Of a DNA stretch of 64,000 nucleotides, positions 50,626-58,718 are shown one piece after another. Source of the stretch: an uncultured Clostridia bacterium (lineage in GTDB: Bacteria; Bacillota; Clostridia; Saccharofermentanales; Saccharofermentanaceae). The notes beneath the pieces are model-generated. The model did no database searches, was not told where the DNA came from, and worked only from the letters and a program-made list of their open reading frames with translations. The DNA lies in assembly GCA_946403085.1 (NCBI GenBank), contig CAMIYM010000010.1, positions 23,805 through 87,804 on the forward strand, in the 5' to 3' direction. Both the position numbers and the translations under genes were made by a program. Positions within the stretch are counted from its first letter, which is position 1; the number at the start of each line of letters is the position of its first letter.

Positions 50626-52079
50626 ATGAATTAGAAAAGTTCTTAAGAGCAGACTATGAGAAGTGGAAGGATCTTGATTACCTTCACGAGATGGTTGACG
50701 GCAAGTATGTCGGAATCACTTTCGGAGAGTTCATCGAGAAGGTGAACTATCTCGGAACTTATTTCGTAAACAACGGCTACAAGGGAAAGAACATAGGTAT
50801 CTACAGCCCGAACTCTATTGCATGGATGATAGCTGATGTTGCCATCATGAACTATGTCGGATTAAGCGTCGGCCTTTCAAAAGACTGGAAAGACGATAAT
50901 CTCGACTATGCCATTGGAAAGTGTGAGATCACTCTGATGCTTTACAGCAAGGCTCTTGAAGCACAGATAAATGTTGTAAAGGATAAGCACCCGAAAGTTG
51001 AATTCGTCTGCATCGAAGACAGCTTTGAGAGCATGATCGAAGAAGGTAAGAAAGAGTGTAAAGAGCTTTTCGCGCTTGAACCTGTTGATGAGGATAAGCC
51101 TGCAAAGATCGTATTTACGAGCGGCTCCACATCATTCCCGAAAGCTGTTATGCTCTCGATCAAAAATATCTATTCAAGCTATGAAGCACTCGGAAGAAGA
51201 ATTCAGGTCGACACGAACGATGTGTGCTACCTGTTCCTGCCTCTGAACCACACATACGGATCCATCTTCAATTTCCTTTATTCTCTTGTATTCGGCTACA
51301 GTATTTACCTGACCGGCGACATCAAGAATATGGCTCAGGAGATGATGATGGTAAAGCCTACGGTCTTCTGTGCAGTTCCTCTTGTATGTGTTAAGTTCTG
51401 TGAAGGAGCCAAGGCTATGAATGTTCCTTTGCAGATGCTCGTTGGCGGCAGGATGAGATATATGTTTATCGGCGGTTCTTGCCTCCCTTACGATATCCGT
51501 CAGGCATTCATTGATGCAGGTATCAATCCCATGAACGCATATGCCCTGTCAGAGACATCATCAGGTTTTTCGATAGACTATCCTGACGTAACAGACATGG
51601 ACAGCGCGGGAACTCTTCTCGAATATGTTGATGCAAAGGTAATCGATCCTGATGAAGACGGAATCGGAGAACTTGCCATCAAGGGACCCAATATCTTCCA
51701 CGGCTATCTTAACGATCCTGAAGCTACTAAGAGAGCCTTTAACGAAGACGGTTATTTCCTTACAGGTGACCTTGGAAAGATCGTTGGCAACATGGTCTAT
51801 GTAAAGGGAAGAAAAGATACCATGCTCGTTCTTCTTAACGGCGAGAATGTATCTTCAAAGAGAATAGCCGATAAGGTCAAGGAAGCAGATCCCAGGATCG
51901 CATCTGTAAAGGCTTATATAAGAGACGATCTTCTTACATGTGATATCTTCGTAAAGGATAAGGCTGATATCGAAGGTGACTGGCAGTCAGTCATAGATAA
52001 GGTCAATGAAGATCTGTCGAAGTATGAGAAGATCAGAAAGTTCAGCGTTGTAGATATCAGTGCGCTCCTTAAAGGCTGA
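50622..52079 (+). CDS. Acyl-adenylate-forming (ANL) ligase
   Basis: A 485-residue AMP-forming enzyme. Phosphate loop KIVFTSGSTSFPKAVMLS (~163-180), FLPLNHTYG, YALSETSSGF (A5 motif), YFLTGDLGKI (A7) and a C-terminal Lys in NEDLSKYEKIRKF that fits the catalytic lysine. It activates a carboxylic acid as the acyl-AMP for transfer to CoA or a carrier. No carrier protein gene is present in the operon, so CoA is the likelier acceptor. It probably supplies the acyl donor for the GNAT-like protein encoded just before it; this is inferred from the ATGA overlap. Confidence 0.85.
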   Translation: MNELEKFLRADYEKWKDLDYLHEMVDGKYVGITFGEFIEKVNYLGTYFVNNGYKGKNIGIYSPNSIAWMIADVAIMNYVGLSVGLSKDWKDDNLDYAIGKCEITLMLYSKALEAQINVVKDKHPKVEFVCIEDSFESMIEEGKKECKELFALEPVDEDKPAKIVFTSGSTSFPKAVMLSIKNIYSSYEALGRRIQVDTNDVCYLFLPLNHTYGSIFNFLYSLVFGYSIYLTGDIKNMAQEMMMVKPTVFCAVPLVCVKFCEGAKAMNVPLQMLVGGRMRYMFIGGSCLPYDIRQAFIDAGINPMNAYALSETSSGFSIDYPDVTDMDSAGTLLEYVDAKVIDPDEDGIGELAIKGPNIFHGYLNDPEATKRAFNEDGYFLTGDLGKIVGNMVYVKGRKDTMLVLLNGENVSSKRIADKVKEADPRIASVKAYIRDDLLTCDIFVKDKADIEGDWQSVIDKVNEDLSKYEKIRKFSVVDISALLKG

Positions 52080-52105
52080 TATCTGACGGAAAATAGAACA
52101 TCAAT

Positions 52106-52155
52106 AACTCATCCGCGAAGTGCTGTTAAATGGCATCTCCGGATGAGTTTTCTTT
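52106..52155. terminator. Terminator at the end of the lipid operon
   Basis: AACTCATCCG (52106-52115) and CGGATGAGTT (52140-52149) form a perfect 10-bp stem around a 24-base loop that contains the stop codon of the convergent MATE gene; TTTCTTTT follows on the plus strand. Confidence 0.65.
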
Positions 52156-53493
52156 TGCACTGATCTTAGTGAAAAAACTTATCGTAAAAGGAATGCAGAT
52201 AAGGCTTGTCATGACATCTGCAATGGCCTGTGATACCTGTATTCCGGGAAGACCGAAGATAACGCTTGCCACTATAAGGACCGGAATAAAACAAAGTCCG
52301 TTACGAAGTGAAGATAAGAATGTCGCATTGAACTTGTAACCTATGCTTTGGAACATCATGTTATTGCATACCTGGAAGGGTACGACGAGAAGACCTATGC
52401 ACTGCGCTCTGAGTGCGGGGATGCCGATGCTGATTACTTCAGGGTCATCTCTGAATACCTGGATGAATGTTCCCGCGTTGACGAAAGTGATTATTGCAGC
52501 GATTCCGAGAAGTAAAGATCCGAAGGCGAGTGTAAAGAAGAATCCTTTGCGTACACGGTCGTACTTTTTTGCACCAAAGTTGAAACCTGCAACAGGCTGG
52601 AAGCCCTGGCCGATTCCGAGCACGGCACTGAAGACGAACATGCATACTTTGTTGGCGATGCCCATGGCTGCGATCGCGGCATCTCCGTAAGCGCCTGCAG
52701 CGTTATTCAGCACCATGGTCGATATGCTCGCAAGTCCCTGTCTGGCAAGGCTTGGAAGACCTGTCGTGATGATGTCGCCCATTACATTCGCCTTGAACTT
52801 CGCGTATTTGAAAGAGAGCGAAGTCTGGGTCTTCTTTAATATGAACATGGTCAGAAGGATCGCCCATGAGAGGTACTGTGATATGGCGGTAGCAAGTCCT
52901 GCACCGAGAATTCCCATATTGAGCTTTTCCATGAAGAGGGCATCAAGAAAGATGTTGACGATACCGCCTGATGTGAGTCCTATCATCGCGAAAAAAGCTC
53001 GTCCTTCATATCTTAAGATGTTATTCATTACGCAGCTCGATACGAGCGCAGGAGCTGCGCAGAGAATGCAGATCGCGTAAGTCTTGGAATAGGGCAGTAT
53101 CGTCGGTGTGCTTCCCAATAGAAGCATGAGAGGTGTCAGAAGTAGGCTTCCCAGTATCAGTATCGCAAATCCTGAGAAAAGGGCTGAATAGAATCCTGTG
53201 GCAGAGAATGTCCTTGCACTCTCGATATCTTTCTGTCCGAGCTTTCTGCTGATGATGCTTCCGCTTCCGTGACCGAACATAAAGCCTATTGCCTGAAGTA
53301 TCGCCATAAGGCCGAGGACCACGCTTGTAGCGCCGCTTGCGGAAGTGTTGATCTTTCCTACAAAGTAGGAGTCAGCCATATTGTAGAGCGTGGTAACGAA
53401 CATGCTGATCATGGTAGGTATACCAAGCCTTATGATAAGGGCCGGTATAGGCTTTTGTGTCATCATGTCGAACTGTGAAGCGTACTTTTTCAT
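52126..53493 (-). CDS. MATE-family efflux transporter
   Basis: A 455-residue protein with twelve helices in two related halves. The N-terminal half has PIPALIIRLGIPTMISMFVT and LYNMADSYFVGKI; the second half has GLPSLARQGLASISTMVLNN and FQPVAGFNFGAKKYDRVRK, the typical MATE landmarks. It exports drugs or metabolites in exchange for Na+ or H+. ATG 53493 is used because GGTGGA precedes it; a GTG at 53502 is possible. Convergent with the lipid operon and not obviously linked to it. Confidence 0.9.
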   Translation of the reverse strand: MKKYASQFDMMTQKPIPALIIRLGIPTMISMFVTTLYNMADSYFVGKINTSASGATSVVLGLMAILQAIGFMFGHGSGSIISRKLGQKDIESARTFSATGFYSALFSGFAILILGSLLLTPLMLLLGSTPTILPYSKTYAICILCAAPALVSSCVMNNILRYEGRAFFAMIGLTSGGIVNIFLDALFMEKLNMGILGAGLATAISQYLSWAILLTMFILKKTQTSLSFKYAKFKANVMGDIITTGLPSLARQGLASISTMVLNNAAGAYGDAAIAAMGIANKVCMFVFSAVLGIGQGFQPVAGFNFGAKKYDRVRKGFFFTLAFGSLLLGIAAIITFVNAGTFIQVFRDDPEVISIGIPALRAQCIGLLVVPFQVCNNMMFQSIGYKFNATFLSSLRNGLCFIPVLIVASVIFGLPGIQVSQAIADVMTSLICIPFTISFFTKISAKENSSGDAI

Positions 53494-53621
53494 ATTATCC
53501 ACCGTAAAAAACCAATACCTTCTAATACCACTTTTCGCTTATGTTTTCAATGTTCTATTGATTTGGGATAGCCCAAGTGATAGCATTTTCGCGGAAAAAA
53601 CATAGAACGGATAAGAGATCA

Positions 53622-54389
53622 ATGAGTTATTTATACGAGACACATCTTCACACATGCGAGGCAAGTGCATGCGGTAAGGTTCATGGTGAGGATTATATCC
53701 CTTACATGCTCGAGAAGGGTTACAGCGGAATAATCGTTACGGATCACTTCTTTAACGGCAACACATGCGTTCCTGAAGACCTTCCCTGGAAGGAAAGGGT
53801 TGAGATCTACTGCTCAGGCTATGAGCGTGCATTGAAGGCATCGGAGGGCACTGATCTTAAAGTAATGTTCGGTGTCGAATATAACTTCTGGAAAGATGAA
53901 TATCTTCTTTACGGAATCGATAAAGAATGGCTCCTTAATAATGAGTGCATCATGGATATGACAAGACATGAACTCCTTGAAGCAGTTCACAAGGCAGGCG
54001 GTCTCATGATCCAGGCACATCCTTTCAGAGAGAGGGATTACCTTACGGATATCAAGCTCGCACCGACTGCCTGTGACGGAATTGAAGTATATAACGCAGC
54101 CAACAAAGCGAACATGAATGCGCTTGGGTTTGAATACTGCACCAAGTTAGGCCTTCCAATGACAGCCGGTTCCGATATTCATTTCTTTCACGATAATGCG
54201 ATGGGCGGAATGCTTTTCGAGAACAAACTAGAATCAGTTGCTGATTATGTATCGCTGGTAAAGAAGGGGATGGGAACACCGGTTTCGATCAGTCCTGACG
54301 GCACCATTACACCTGTTGCTGACATTCCTGAACAGACTGTGTCTACGGCACTGCCGACACTTCCGGTCCTCTATCCTGAAGGAAAATAA
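53622..54389 (+). CDS. PHP-domain metal-dependent phosphoesterase
   Basis: A 255-residue protein whose whole length is a PHP domain. Metal ligands are visible in ETHLHTCEAS, IIVTDHFF, FGVEYNFW, MIQAHPFRE and AGSDIHFF. Such proteins hydrolyse phosphoesters of nucleotides or sugar phosphates; substrate unknown. The C-terminal ~25 residues are Pro/Thr-rich and probably disordered. GGATAAGAG precedes the ATG at 53622; the earlier in-frame GTG at 53577 lacks a site. A hairpin terminator follows. Confidence 0.85.
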   Translation: MSYLYETHLHTCEASACGKVHGEDYIPYMLEKGYSGIIVTDHFFNGNTCVPEDLPWKERVEIYCSGYERALKASEGTDLKVMFGVEYNFWKDEYLLYGIDKEWLLNNECIMDMTRHELLEAVHKAGGLMIQAHPFRERDYLTDIKLAPTACDGIEVYNAANKANMNALGFEYCTKLGLPMTAGSDIHFFHDNAMGGMLFENKLESVADYVSLVKKGMGTPVSISPDGTITPVADIPEQTVSTALPTLPVLYPEGK

Positions 54390-54412
54390 AAAGCTATTAG
54401 ATTTAACGGTAA

Positions 54413-54443
54413 AGCAGGGTTCTTAAGGGACCCTGTTTTTTAT
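54413..54443 (+). terminator. Terminator after the PHP gene
   Basis: CAGGGT and ACCCTG arms around TTCTTAAGGG, then TTTTTTATT. Confidence 0.75.
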
Positions 54444-54470
54444 TCATAAGGTTATAACATATAAACCTAT

Positions 54471-54499
54471 TGACATAGTAGGTAATACATGTTAATTTT
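54471..54499 (+). promoter_or_regulatory. Promoter of the glutamate-cysteine ligase operon
   Basis: Consensus TTGACA (54471-54476), 17-base spacer ending TGT, TAATTT (54494-54499), giving an extended -10. Confidence 0.7.
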
Positions 54500-54529
54500 A
54501 TCCCAATCTGAGAAAGGAGCAGTGGCAAG

Positions 54530-54607
54530 TGAAACAGTTTATTGGAACATCAATGTGTATCATGTGCTGTTTTAAGTCACCCTCCCGTATGTTTCAGGTG
54601 ATGTGAT
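54530..54607 (+). CDS. Cys-rich leader peptide of the gshA-like gene
   Basis: A 25-codon frame, GTG start, TGA stop, with AGGAG 9 bases upstream. The peptide carries the run MCIMCC, three Cys in five residues around codons 10-14, followed by KSPSRMFQVM. Its distance from the promoter and position before mutually exclusive hairpins make it a leader peptide for attenuation: stalling at the Cys codons when Cys-tRNA is scarce would leave the following segment free to form the antiterminator. The peptide itself probably has no other function. This is too short for standard gene callers. Confidence 0.7.
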
Positions 54608-54670
54608 CACCTTTTGGCTTAACAGAAGATAAGTGTACGGGAGTTTTATTCAAACTCCCTTTTTTATTTT
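54583..54670 (+). promoter_or_regulatory. Transcription attenuator of the gshA-like gene
   Basis: Segment 1 CTCCCGTA (54583-54590, within the leader frame) can pair with segment 2 TACGGGAG (54637-54644). Segment 3 GGGAGTTT (54640-54647) pairs with AAACTCCC (54653-54660), then a T-rich run: an intrinsic terminator. Segments 2 and 3 share 54640-54644, so the two structures exclude each other. A further perfect 7-bp hairpin (54597-54603/54607-54613) spans the leader stop codon. Confidence 0.78.
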
Positions 54671-54690
54671 TTCGGAACAAGGAGAACATC

Positions 54691-55935
54691 ATGAGTATCG
54701 AAAAGGACATAGAAAACTACATCAGATCAGGCGAATCAGAAGAGCAGGGACTGGGACTTGAGATCGAGCATTTCGTGGTAGATGACAAGGGAAACCAGAT
54801 CGGATTCCACGAAGTATCATCTCTTATAGAGAAAGTTGGTTTAAGTCTTAAAGCAAAACTGATCTATATGGATGGATATCCTGTCGGGTATCTGACAAGC
54901 GAATATTCTATTACGCTCGAACCGGCGTGCCAGTTCGAGATAAGCATCAGCCCTTATTCTGATCTCGAGACGATCAGAAAAGTATATGAGAAGTTCATTG
55001 ATCTGTGGACACCGATCTTAAATGAACTTGGGTATCACCTCGTGACAAAGGGCAACCTTCCTCTTGTTGAAACAGGTGCGATCGATCCGGACGAGATAAC
55101 GCTCTCGCCCAAAAAGAGATATAAGTACATGGATGCGTATTTCAGGCATTCAGGTAAATACGGTAAGCACATGATGCGTGCTTCTGCATCGACCCAGGTA
55201 TCCGTGGATTTCAGATCTGAAGGTGATCTCGTACGCAAACTCATCGTCCTTCAGAAGATCTCTCCTATCCTCATGATCGCAATGGAAAACAAGACATGTC
55301 CTGATTCAACACTTAAGGGAAATCCCGGCAAACCGCATCTTTTCAGGATACAGGAATGGGATGATCTCGATCCTTCAAGAACCGGTTTTTATCCGCATTC
55401 ATTTGATCCGGATTTCGGGTACAGGTCAGTGGCAGATACAGTCCTTCATACACCCCTGATCCTGCTTACTGATAATGGCGAGACAACAGATGTCAGTTCT
55501 GATACGGCGGAGGATCTTTTCGCGAAAAAAGTGATCAAGGAAGAGACTCTGGATGAAGCAAGAGAGAAGCAGCTGATCGAGCATTTCATATCCATGGGAT
55601 TTTTCCATTTCAGGATAAAGAAGTATATCGAGATACGTGTCGCAGACAGTGTTCCTCTAGACAGGGCATTAGGTTATGTCGCATTGATCAAAGGCATTGT
55701 GTATTCAGATGAGAATCTGGGCATACTCGAAAAGGAACTGTCTTCCGTAGATACGATAGATAAGATCCAACAGGCTGTTGAAGCAATCGAGGAAGACGGA
55801 TACAACGCTGTGATTTATGACGGCAGGACAGCATCCGAATGGGCAGCTCATCTTGTGGAGCTTGCACTTGCCGGTTTATCAGGAAAAGATAAGGAGTATT
55901 TGCAAAGTGTGCGAACTTTTTGGGGTATCGGCTGA
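54691..55935 (+). CDS. gshA: Glutamate-cysteine ligase, GCS2/EgtA-like
   Basis: Forms gamma-glutamylcysteine from Glu, Cys and ATP. The 414-residue protein has GLGLEIEHFVVDDKG at the N-terminus, ITLEPACQFEISISPYSDL in the ATP/Glu site, MMRASASTQVSVDF with the family Arg and Gln, and FRIKKYIEIRVADSVP near the end: the GCS2 (plant/actinobacterial) type, not the E. coli type. GGAGAAC precedes the ATG. The upstream Cys-rich leader and attenuator tie its expression to Cys-tRNA charging, consistent with a Cys-consuming enzyme. No glutathione synthetase was seen, so gamma-Glu-Cys may be the final thiol or feed another pathway. Confidence 0.88.
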   Translation: MSIEKDIENYIRSGESEEQGLGLEIEHFVVDDKGNQIGFHEVSSLIEKVGLSLKAKLIYMDGYPVGYLTSEYSITLEPACQFEISISPYSDLETIRKVYEKFIDLWTPILNELGYHLVTKGNLPLVETGAIDPDEITLSPKKRYKYMDAYFRHSGKYGKHMMRASASTQVSVDFRSEGDLVRKLIVLQKISPILMIAMENKTCPDSTLKGNPGKPHLFRIQEWDDLDPSRTGFYPHSFDPDFGYRSVADTVLHTPLILLTDNGETTDVSSDTAEDLFAKKVIKEETLDEAREKQLIEHFISMGFFHFRIKKYIEIRVADSVPLDRALGYVALIKGIVYSDENLGILEKELSSVDTIDKIQQAVEAIEEDGYNAVIYDGRTASEWAAHLVELALAGLSGKDKEYLQSVRTFWGIG

Positions 55936-56671
55936 CAAAAAGATCAAGGTGAATAAATACCTTGATGTGTTCTTCAAGCACAGTGTCGAACACCATAACG
56001 GGTGGGGCCTGGCACTGCTTGATGACGGCCTTATCTCTGTCGAGAAAGAACCTGTCCGCGCAGTGGACAGCGCATACTTAAAGAACAGGCTGACCGGCAA
56101 CATCGAGACGTCAAGATGCATGGCTCATATCCGCAAAGCGACTGTAGGTGATGTCAGCTTCGGCAACACGCATCCGTTTGTGTTAAGCGATGCTTCAGGA
56201 AAGAAGTGGGTGTTCGTTCATAACGGAACTATTTTCGAGTCAGCTGTATTAAGTCCATATCTATATGTTCAGGAAGGCACGACTGACAGTGAACGTGTTC
56301 TGTATTATATCGTCGAATGGATCAACAGACTTATCCTTAACGGTTTTGATGATGCGAGGAAGATCAACTTCATCAACGAGATCGTCTTAAAACTTACTCC
56401 CGGAAACAAGCTGAATTTCCTTCTTTACGACGGAGATTATATGTATGTTCATAAGAATGAGCCGGGTACGATGTACAGGTTAGTAAAGCCCGGTTCAGTG
56501 ATCATTTCCACTCATCCGCTTGATGATTCTGACTGGGAGGAAGTGCCGCAGAACCAGCTCCTCGTATATAGGGACGGTGAACTTGTTCATGAAGCAAAGC
56601 CGCACAGGAATACTTATATCCATGATGAGGAAAAGATGCGTTTTCAGTACATTGATCATTCGATGCTGTAA
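55907..56671 (+). CDS. Class II glutamine-amidotransferase-like Ntn hydrolase, EgtC/YafJ-like
   Basis: A 254-residue Ntn hydrolase. Starting at GTG 55907 gives an N-terminal Met-Cys-Glu-Leu-Phe-Gly, placing the catalytic Cys at position 2; this, and AAGGAG 10 bases upstream, overrides longer starts. HNGWGLALLDDG, RCMAHIRKATVGDVSFGNTHPF and FVHNGTIF are the family's substrate-site motifs. It overlaps gshA by 29 bases, implying tight coupling. EgtC relatives cleave gamma-glutamyl groups, which fits the product of gshA. No ergothioneine genes (egtB, egtD) are present, so its substrate is probably another gamma-glutamyl compound. Confidence 0.83.
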   Translation: MCELFGVSADKKIKVNKYLDVFFKHSVEHHNGWGLALLDDGLISVEKEPVRAVDSAYLKNRLTGNIETSRCMAHIRKATVGDVSFGNTHPFVLSDASGKKWVFVHNGTIFESAVLSPYLYVQEGTTDSERVLYYIVEWINRLILNGFDDARKINFINEIVLKLTPGNKLNFLLYDGDYMYVHKNEPGTMYRLVKPGSVIISTHPLDDSDWEEVPQNQLLVYRDGELVHEAKPHRNTYIHDEEKMRFQYIDHSML

Positions 56672-56777
56672 TCTTAACTTTACCTTATTTTCGCCGCATT
56701 CGCTTTGACAATGCAGAACAGTTCGCTATACAATAATGCTCGATGGAATAAGTACTAACTCTATGGAGGATTAGATT

Positions 56778-57224
56778 ATGGAAAACAACAATCAGTATCA
56801 GCCGCCTGTACAGCCGGTTCAGCCCGTACAGCCTCAGCAGGCCGCATATCAGCAGCCGGTCCAGCCCGTAGTATATCAGCCCGTTCAGCAGGCATATCAG
56901 GCACAGCCCCAGCAGCCCATAGATCCTAACTACGCTGCTGTTGCCAAGGACTTCCTTACAAAGGCTATCGTATCTTGCTGCATCAGTTCTCTTCCTGTCG
57001 GAAGCATCATTGCTATCAACATGGCTACAAAGAACAGAAAGAACATTCTTGATTACATTGGCCGCGGCGGTCTTCACACAGAAAGGATCAAAGTATCTTC
57101 CGCGTTAAGCCGTGCAGGAAGATATTCCGGAATAGCAAGCACGATTTTCTGGGGTATTTATTTTGCATACTTCGCAATCGCTATCTCGTTCGCAATCTTT
57201 GCAGCTGTCGGATCACAGTTCTGA
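56778..57224 (+). CDS. Pro/Gln-rich N-terminal membrane protein
   Basis: A 148-residue protein. Residues 6-50 are a low-complexity tail of PVQP, QQ and AY units; then a folded part with two helices (~65-82 and ~120-145) and a basic loop between them (TKNRKNILDYIGRGG). Such Pro/Gln tails are common on small clostridial membrane proteins next to secretion or envelope genes. Function unknown. GGAGG lies 10 bases before the ATG. Alone between two terminator-flanked units. Confidence 0.65.
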   Translation: MENNNQYQPPVQPVQPVQPQQAAYQQPVQPVVYQPVQQAYQAQPQQPIDPNYAAVAKDFLTKAIVSCCISSLPVGSIIAINMATKNRKNILDYIGRGGLHTERIKVSSALSRAGRYSGIASTIFWGIYFAYFAIAISFAIFAAVGSQF

Positions 57225-57246
57225 TCAGATAATTATCAGTCAATCA

Positions 57247-57282
57247 TGAAAGGTGCCTTTGCAAAAGGGCACCTTTTTTATT
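57247..57282 (+). terminator. Terminator after the Pro/Gln-rich protein
   Basis: AAAGGTGCC and GGCACCTTT arms around a TTTGCAAAAG loop, then a T run. Confidence 0.85.
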
Positions 57283-57372
57283 CTTGATGTGCGCGGGCAC
57301 CCTTCTGAAAAACTGACCGGCATACGAAATCACTTTTTTCAATTTTTATCGGCAGGCGCTTTCGGAACAACA

Positions 57373-57397
57373 AAACAGGGCATCCCGTGAGATGCCC
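57373..57397 (-). terminator. Terminator after pheA
   Basis: GGGCATC (57378-57384) and GATGCCC (57391-57397) with loop CCGTGA; on the minus strand followed by TGTTTTGTTG. Confidence 0.7.
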
Positions 57398-57424
57398 CGT
57401 ATAGATTTTCGAAAAGTTATACCG

Positions 57425-58555
57425 TCAGATATATGTTCCTAGATATGCGAACTCGGTTGGCTCGGCATCAAGCTCGCAAAGGAGCGAGATGACTTCTTCA
57501 GAATAAGCTGATGCTTCGAAGTCAAGATAGAACATGAATTCGAAGTCCTTGCCGGGGATCGGACGTGATTCGATCTTGGTGAGGTTAAGACCAAGAGAAG
57601 AGAACTTCGCAAGTGTATCTGCGAGTGCGCCCGGAGTGTGTCCCAAAGCGAGCATTACGGATGTCTTTGAGGCACCGGGGAAGATCATGAGATCTTTTGT
57701 GATGCAGATGAAACGTGTGTAATTGTTATCTGTGTTCTGGATGTCATCCCTGATCGCTTCAAGTCCATAGAGCTGCTGGCAGTCAGCAGATGAGATTGCA
57801 GCGACGTCTTTTCTTCCTGAATCGGCAACACTCTTGGCTGCGACAGCTGTGTTCTCGACGATGTTTACTTTGATATCCGGATGTTCTTTAAGGAACTTGC
57901 TGCACTGGCCGATAGCCTGGCTGTGGGAATAAACTTCGCGTATATCTTCAAATCTTGTTCCGTGATTTGCGAGAAGCTTGTGGCTGATCCTTAACTTGTA
58001 ATCCCTGACGATGTGGAATTTGTGGCCGACCATAAGATCGTAGACCTGGGTAACGGAACCGAAAGAGCTGTTCTCTATAGGGAGGATGCCGAACTTGCAA
58101 AGTCCGGATTCGACTGCCTGGAATACGCCGTCGAAAGTTCTGAAATACATGATGTTGGCATGACGGAAGATCTTGTCTGTAGCGATCTGTGAATAAGCTC
58201 CCTCGATACCCTGGCAGGCGACCATGGGTGACTTGGGAAATTCCTTGGGTGTTGTCTCAAGCGCTGCATGGATCTGATCGGCAAGCTCAGTCCTCGTGCC
58301 GTACTCCATGTTGCGGTAAGAGTGGCTTAAGTTGAACATCGTGGTGAAGAGAACGCGCTCGTAGTTGTCGATGAGAGAGTTGGAAGTCTCAAGTCCTGAA
58401 AGATAACTTCTCTCGTAACGTCTGCTCTTTAAAGCAATCTCAGATTTGCTCAGAGTCTCGTTCGCCATCTTGCTTGCCTCGAGCCTTTCAGCGAAAAGTT
58501 CTCTGATCTGCTGATCGATCTCTTCAATGCGTTTTCCGGCCTGTTTCTGTGTCAT
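57425..58555 (-). CDS. pheA: Bifunctional chorismate mutase / prephenate dehydratase PheA
   Basis: Converts chorismate to prephenate and on to phenylpyruvate. Residues ~1-85 are an AroQ chorismate-mutase helix bundle (IEEIDQQIRELFAERLEASK). The prephenate dehydratase follows (~110-285): ACQGIEGAYSQIATDKIF, GILPIENSSFGSVTQVYDL and the catalytic NNYTRFICI. A C-terminal ACT domain (GALADTLAKFSSLGLNLTKI, ESRPIPGKDFEFMFYLDFE) binds Phe for feedback inhibition. ATG 58555 has GGAGG 9 bases upstream; the nearer ATG at 58564 has no spacer. Expression is governed by the Phe-rich leader peptide and attenuator at 58573-58712. Confidence 0.94.
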   Translation of the reverse strand: MTQKQAGKRIEEIDQQIRELFAERLEASKMANETLSKSEIALKSRRYERSYLSGLETSNSLIDNYERVLFTTMFNLSHSYRNMEYGTRTELADQIHAALETTPKEFPKSPMVACQGIEGAYSQIATDKIFRHANIMYFRTFDGVFQAVESGLCKFGILPIENSSFGSVTQVYDLMVGHKFHIVRDYKLRISHKLLANHGTRFEDIREVYSHSQAIGQCSKFLKEHPDIKVNIVENTAVAAKSVADSGRKDVAAISSADCQQLYGLEAIRDDIQNTDNNYTRFICITKDLMIFPGASKTSVMLALGHTPGALADTLAKFSSLGLNLTKIESRPIPGKDFEFMFYLDFEASAYSEEVISLLCELDAEPTEFAYLGTYI

Positions 58556-58572
58556 GTTTTTCATCCTCCGTC

Positions 58573-58652
58573 AAATTAAAAGCCCCGCAGTCTTGTTCAC
58601 TGCGGGGCTCATTAAATACGTAAATCAAGTCGTTATTTACATGCAGTGAACA
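58573..58652 (-). promoter_or_regulatory. Transcription attenuator of pheA
   Basis: On the minus strand AGCCCCGCAG (58600-58609 region) and CTGCGGGGCT (58581-58590) form a 10-bp terminator stem followed by TTTTAATTT. The antiterminator pairs TGTTCACTGC (58643-58652, just past the leader stop) with GCAGTGAACA (58594-58603), a perfect 10-bp match that consumes bases 58600-58603 of the terminator. The structures are mutually exclusive. Confidence 0.85.
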
Positions 58653-58712
58653 TTAACCCCTATTTCTAAAGGCAAAAAAGAAATCACGCCATGTAAATGC
58701 AAAATTCGTCAT
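58653..58712 (-). CDS. Phe-rich leader peptide (pheL-like)
   Basis: A 19-residue frame reading MTNFAFTWRDFFFAFRNRG, with six Phe codons including a run of three, ending TAA one base before the antiterminator segment. This is the classic layout of an aromatic amino-acid leader peptide, similar in idea to enterobacterial PheL ([15 protein letters not shown]) but not related in sequence. There is no Shine-Dalgarno site; the -10 lies only 6 bases upstream of the ATG, so it should be translated from a leaderless mRNA. Ribosome stalling at the Phe codons would favour antitermination of pheA. Confidence 0.85.
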   Translation of the reverse strand: MTNFAFTWRDFFFAFRNRG

Positions 58713-58718
58713 GTGGCA

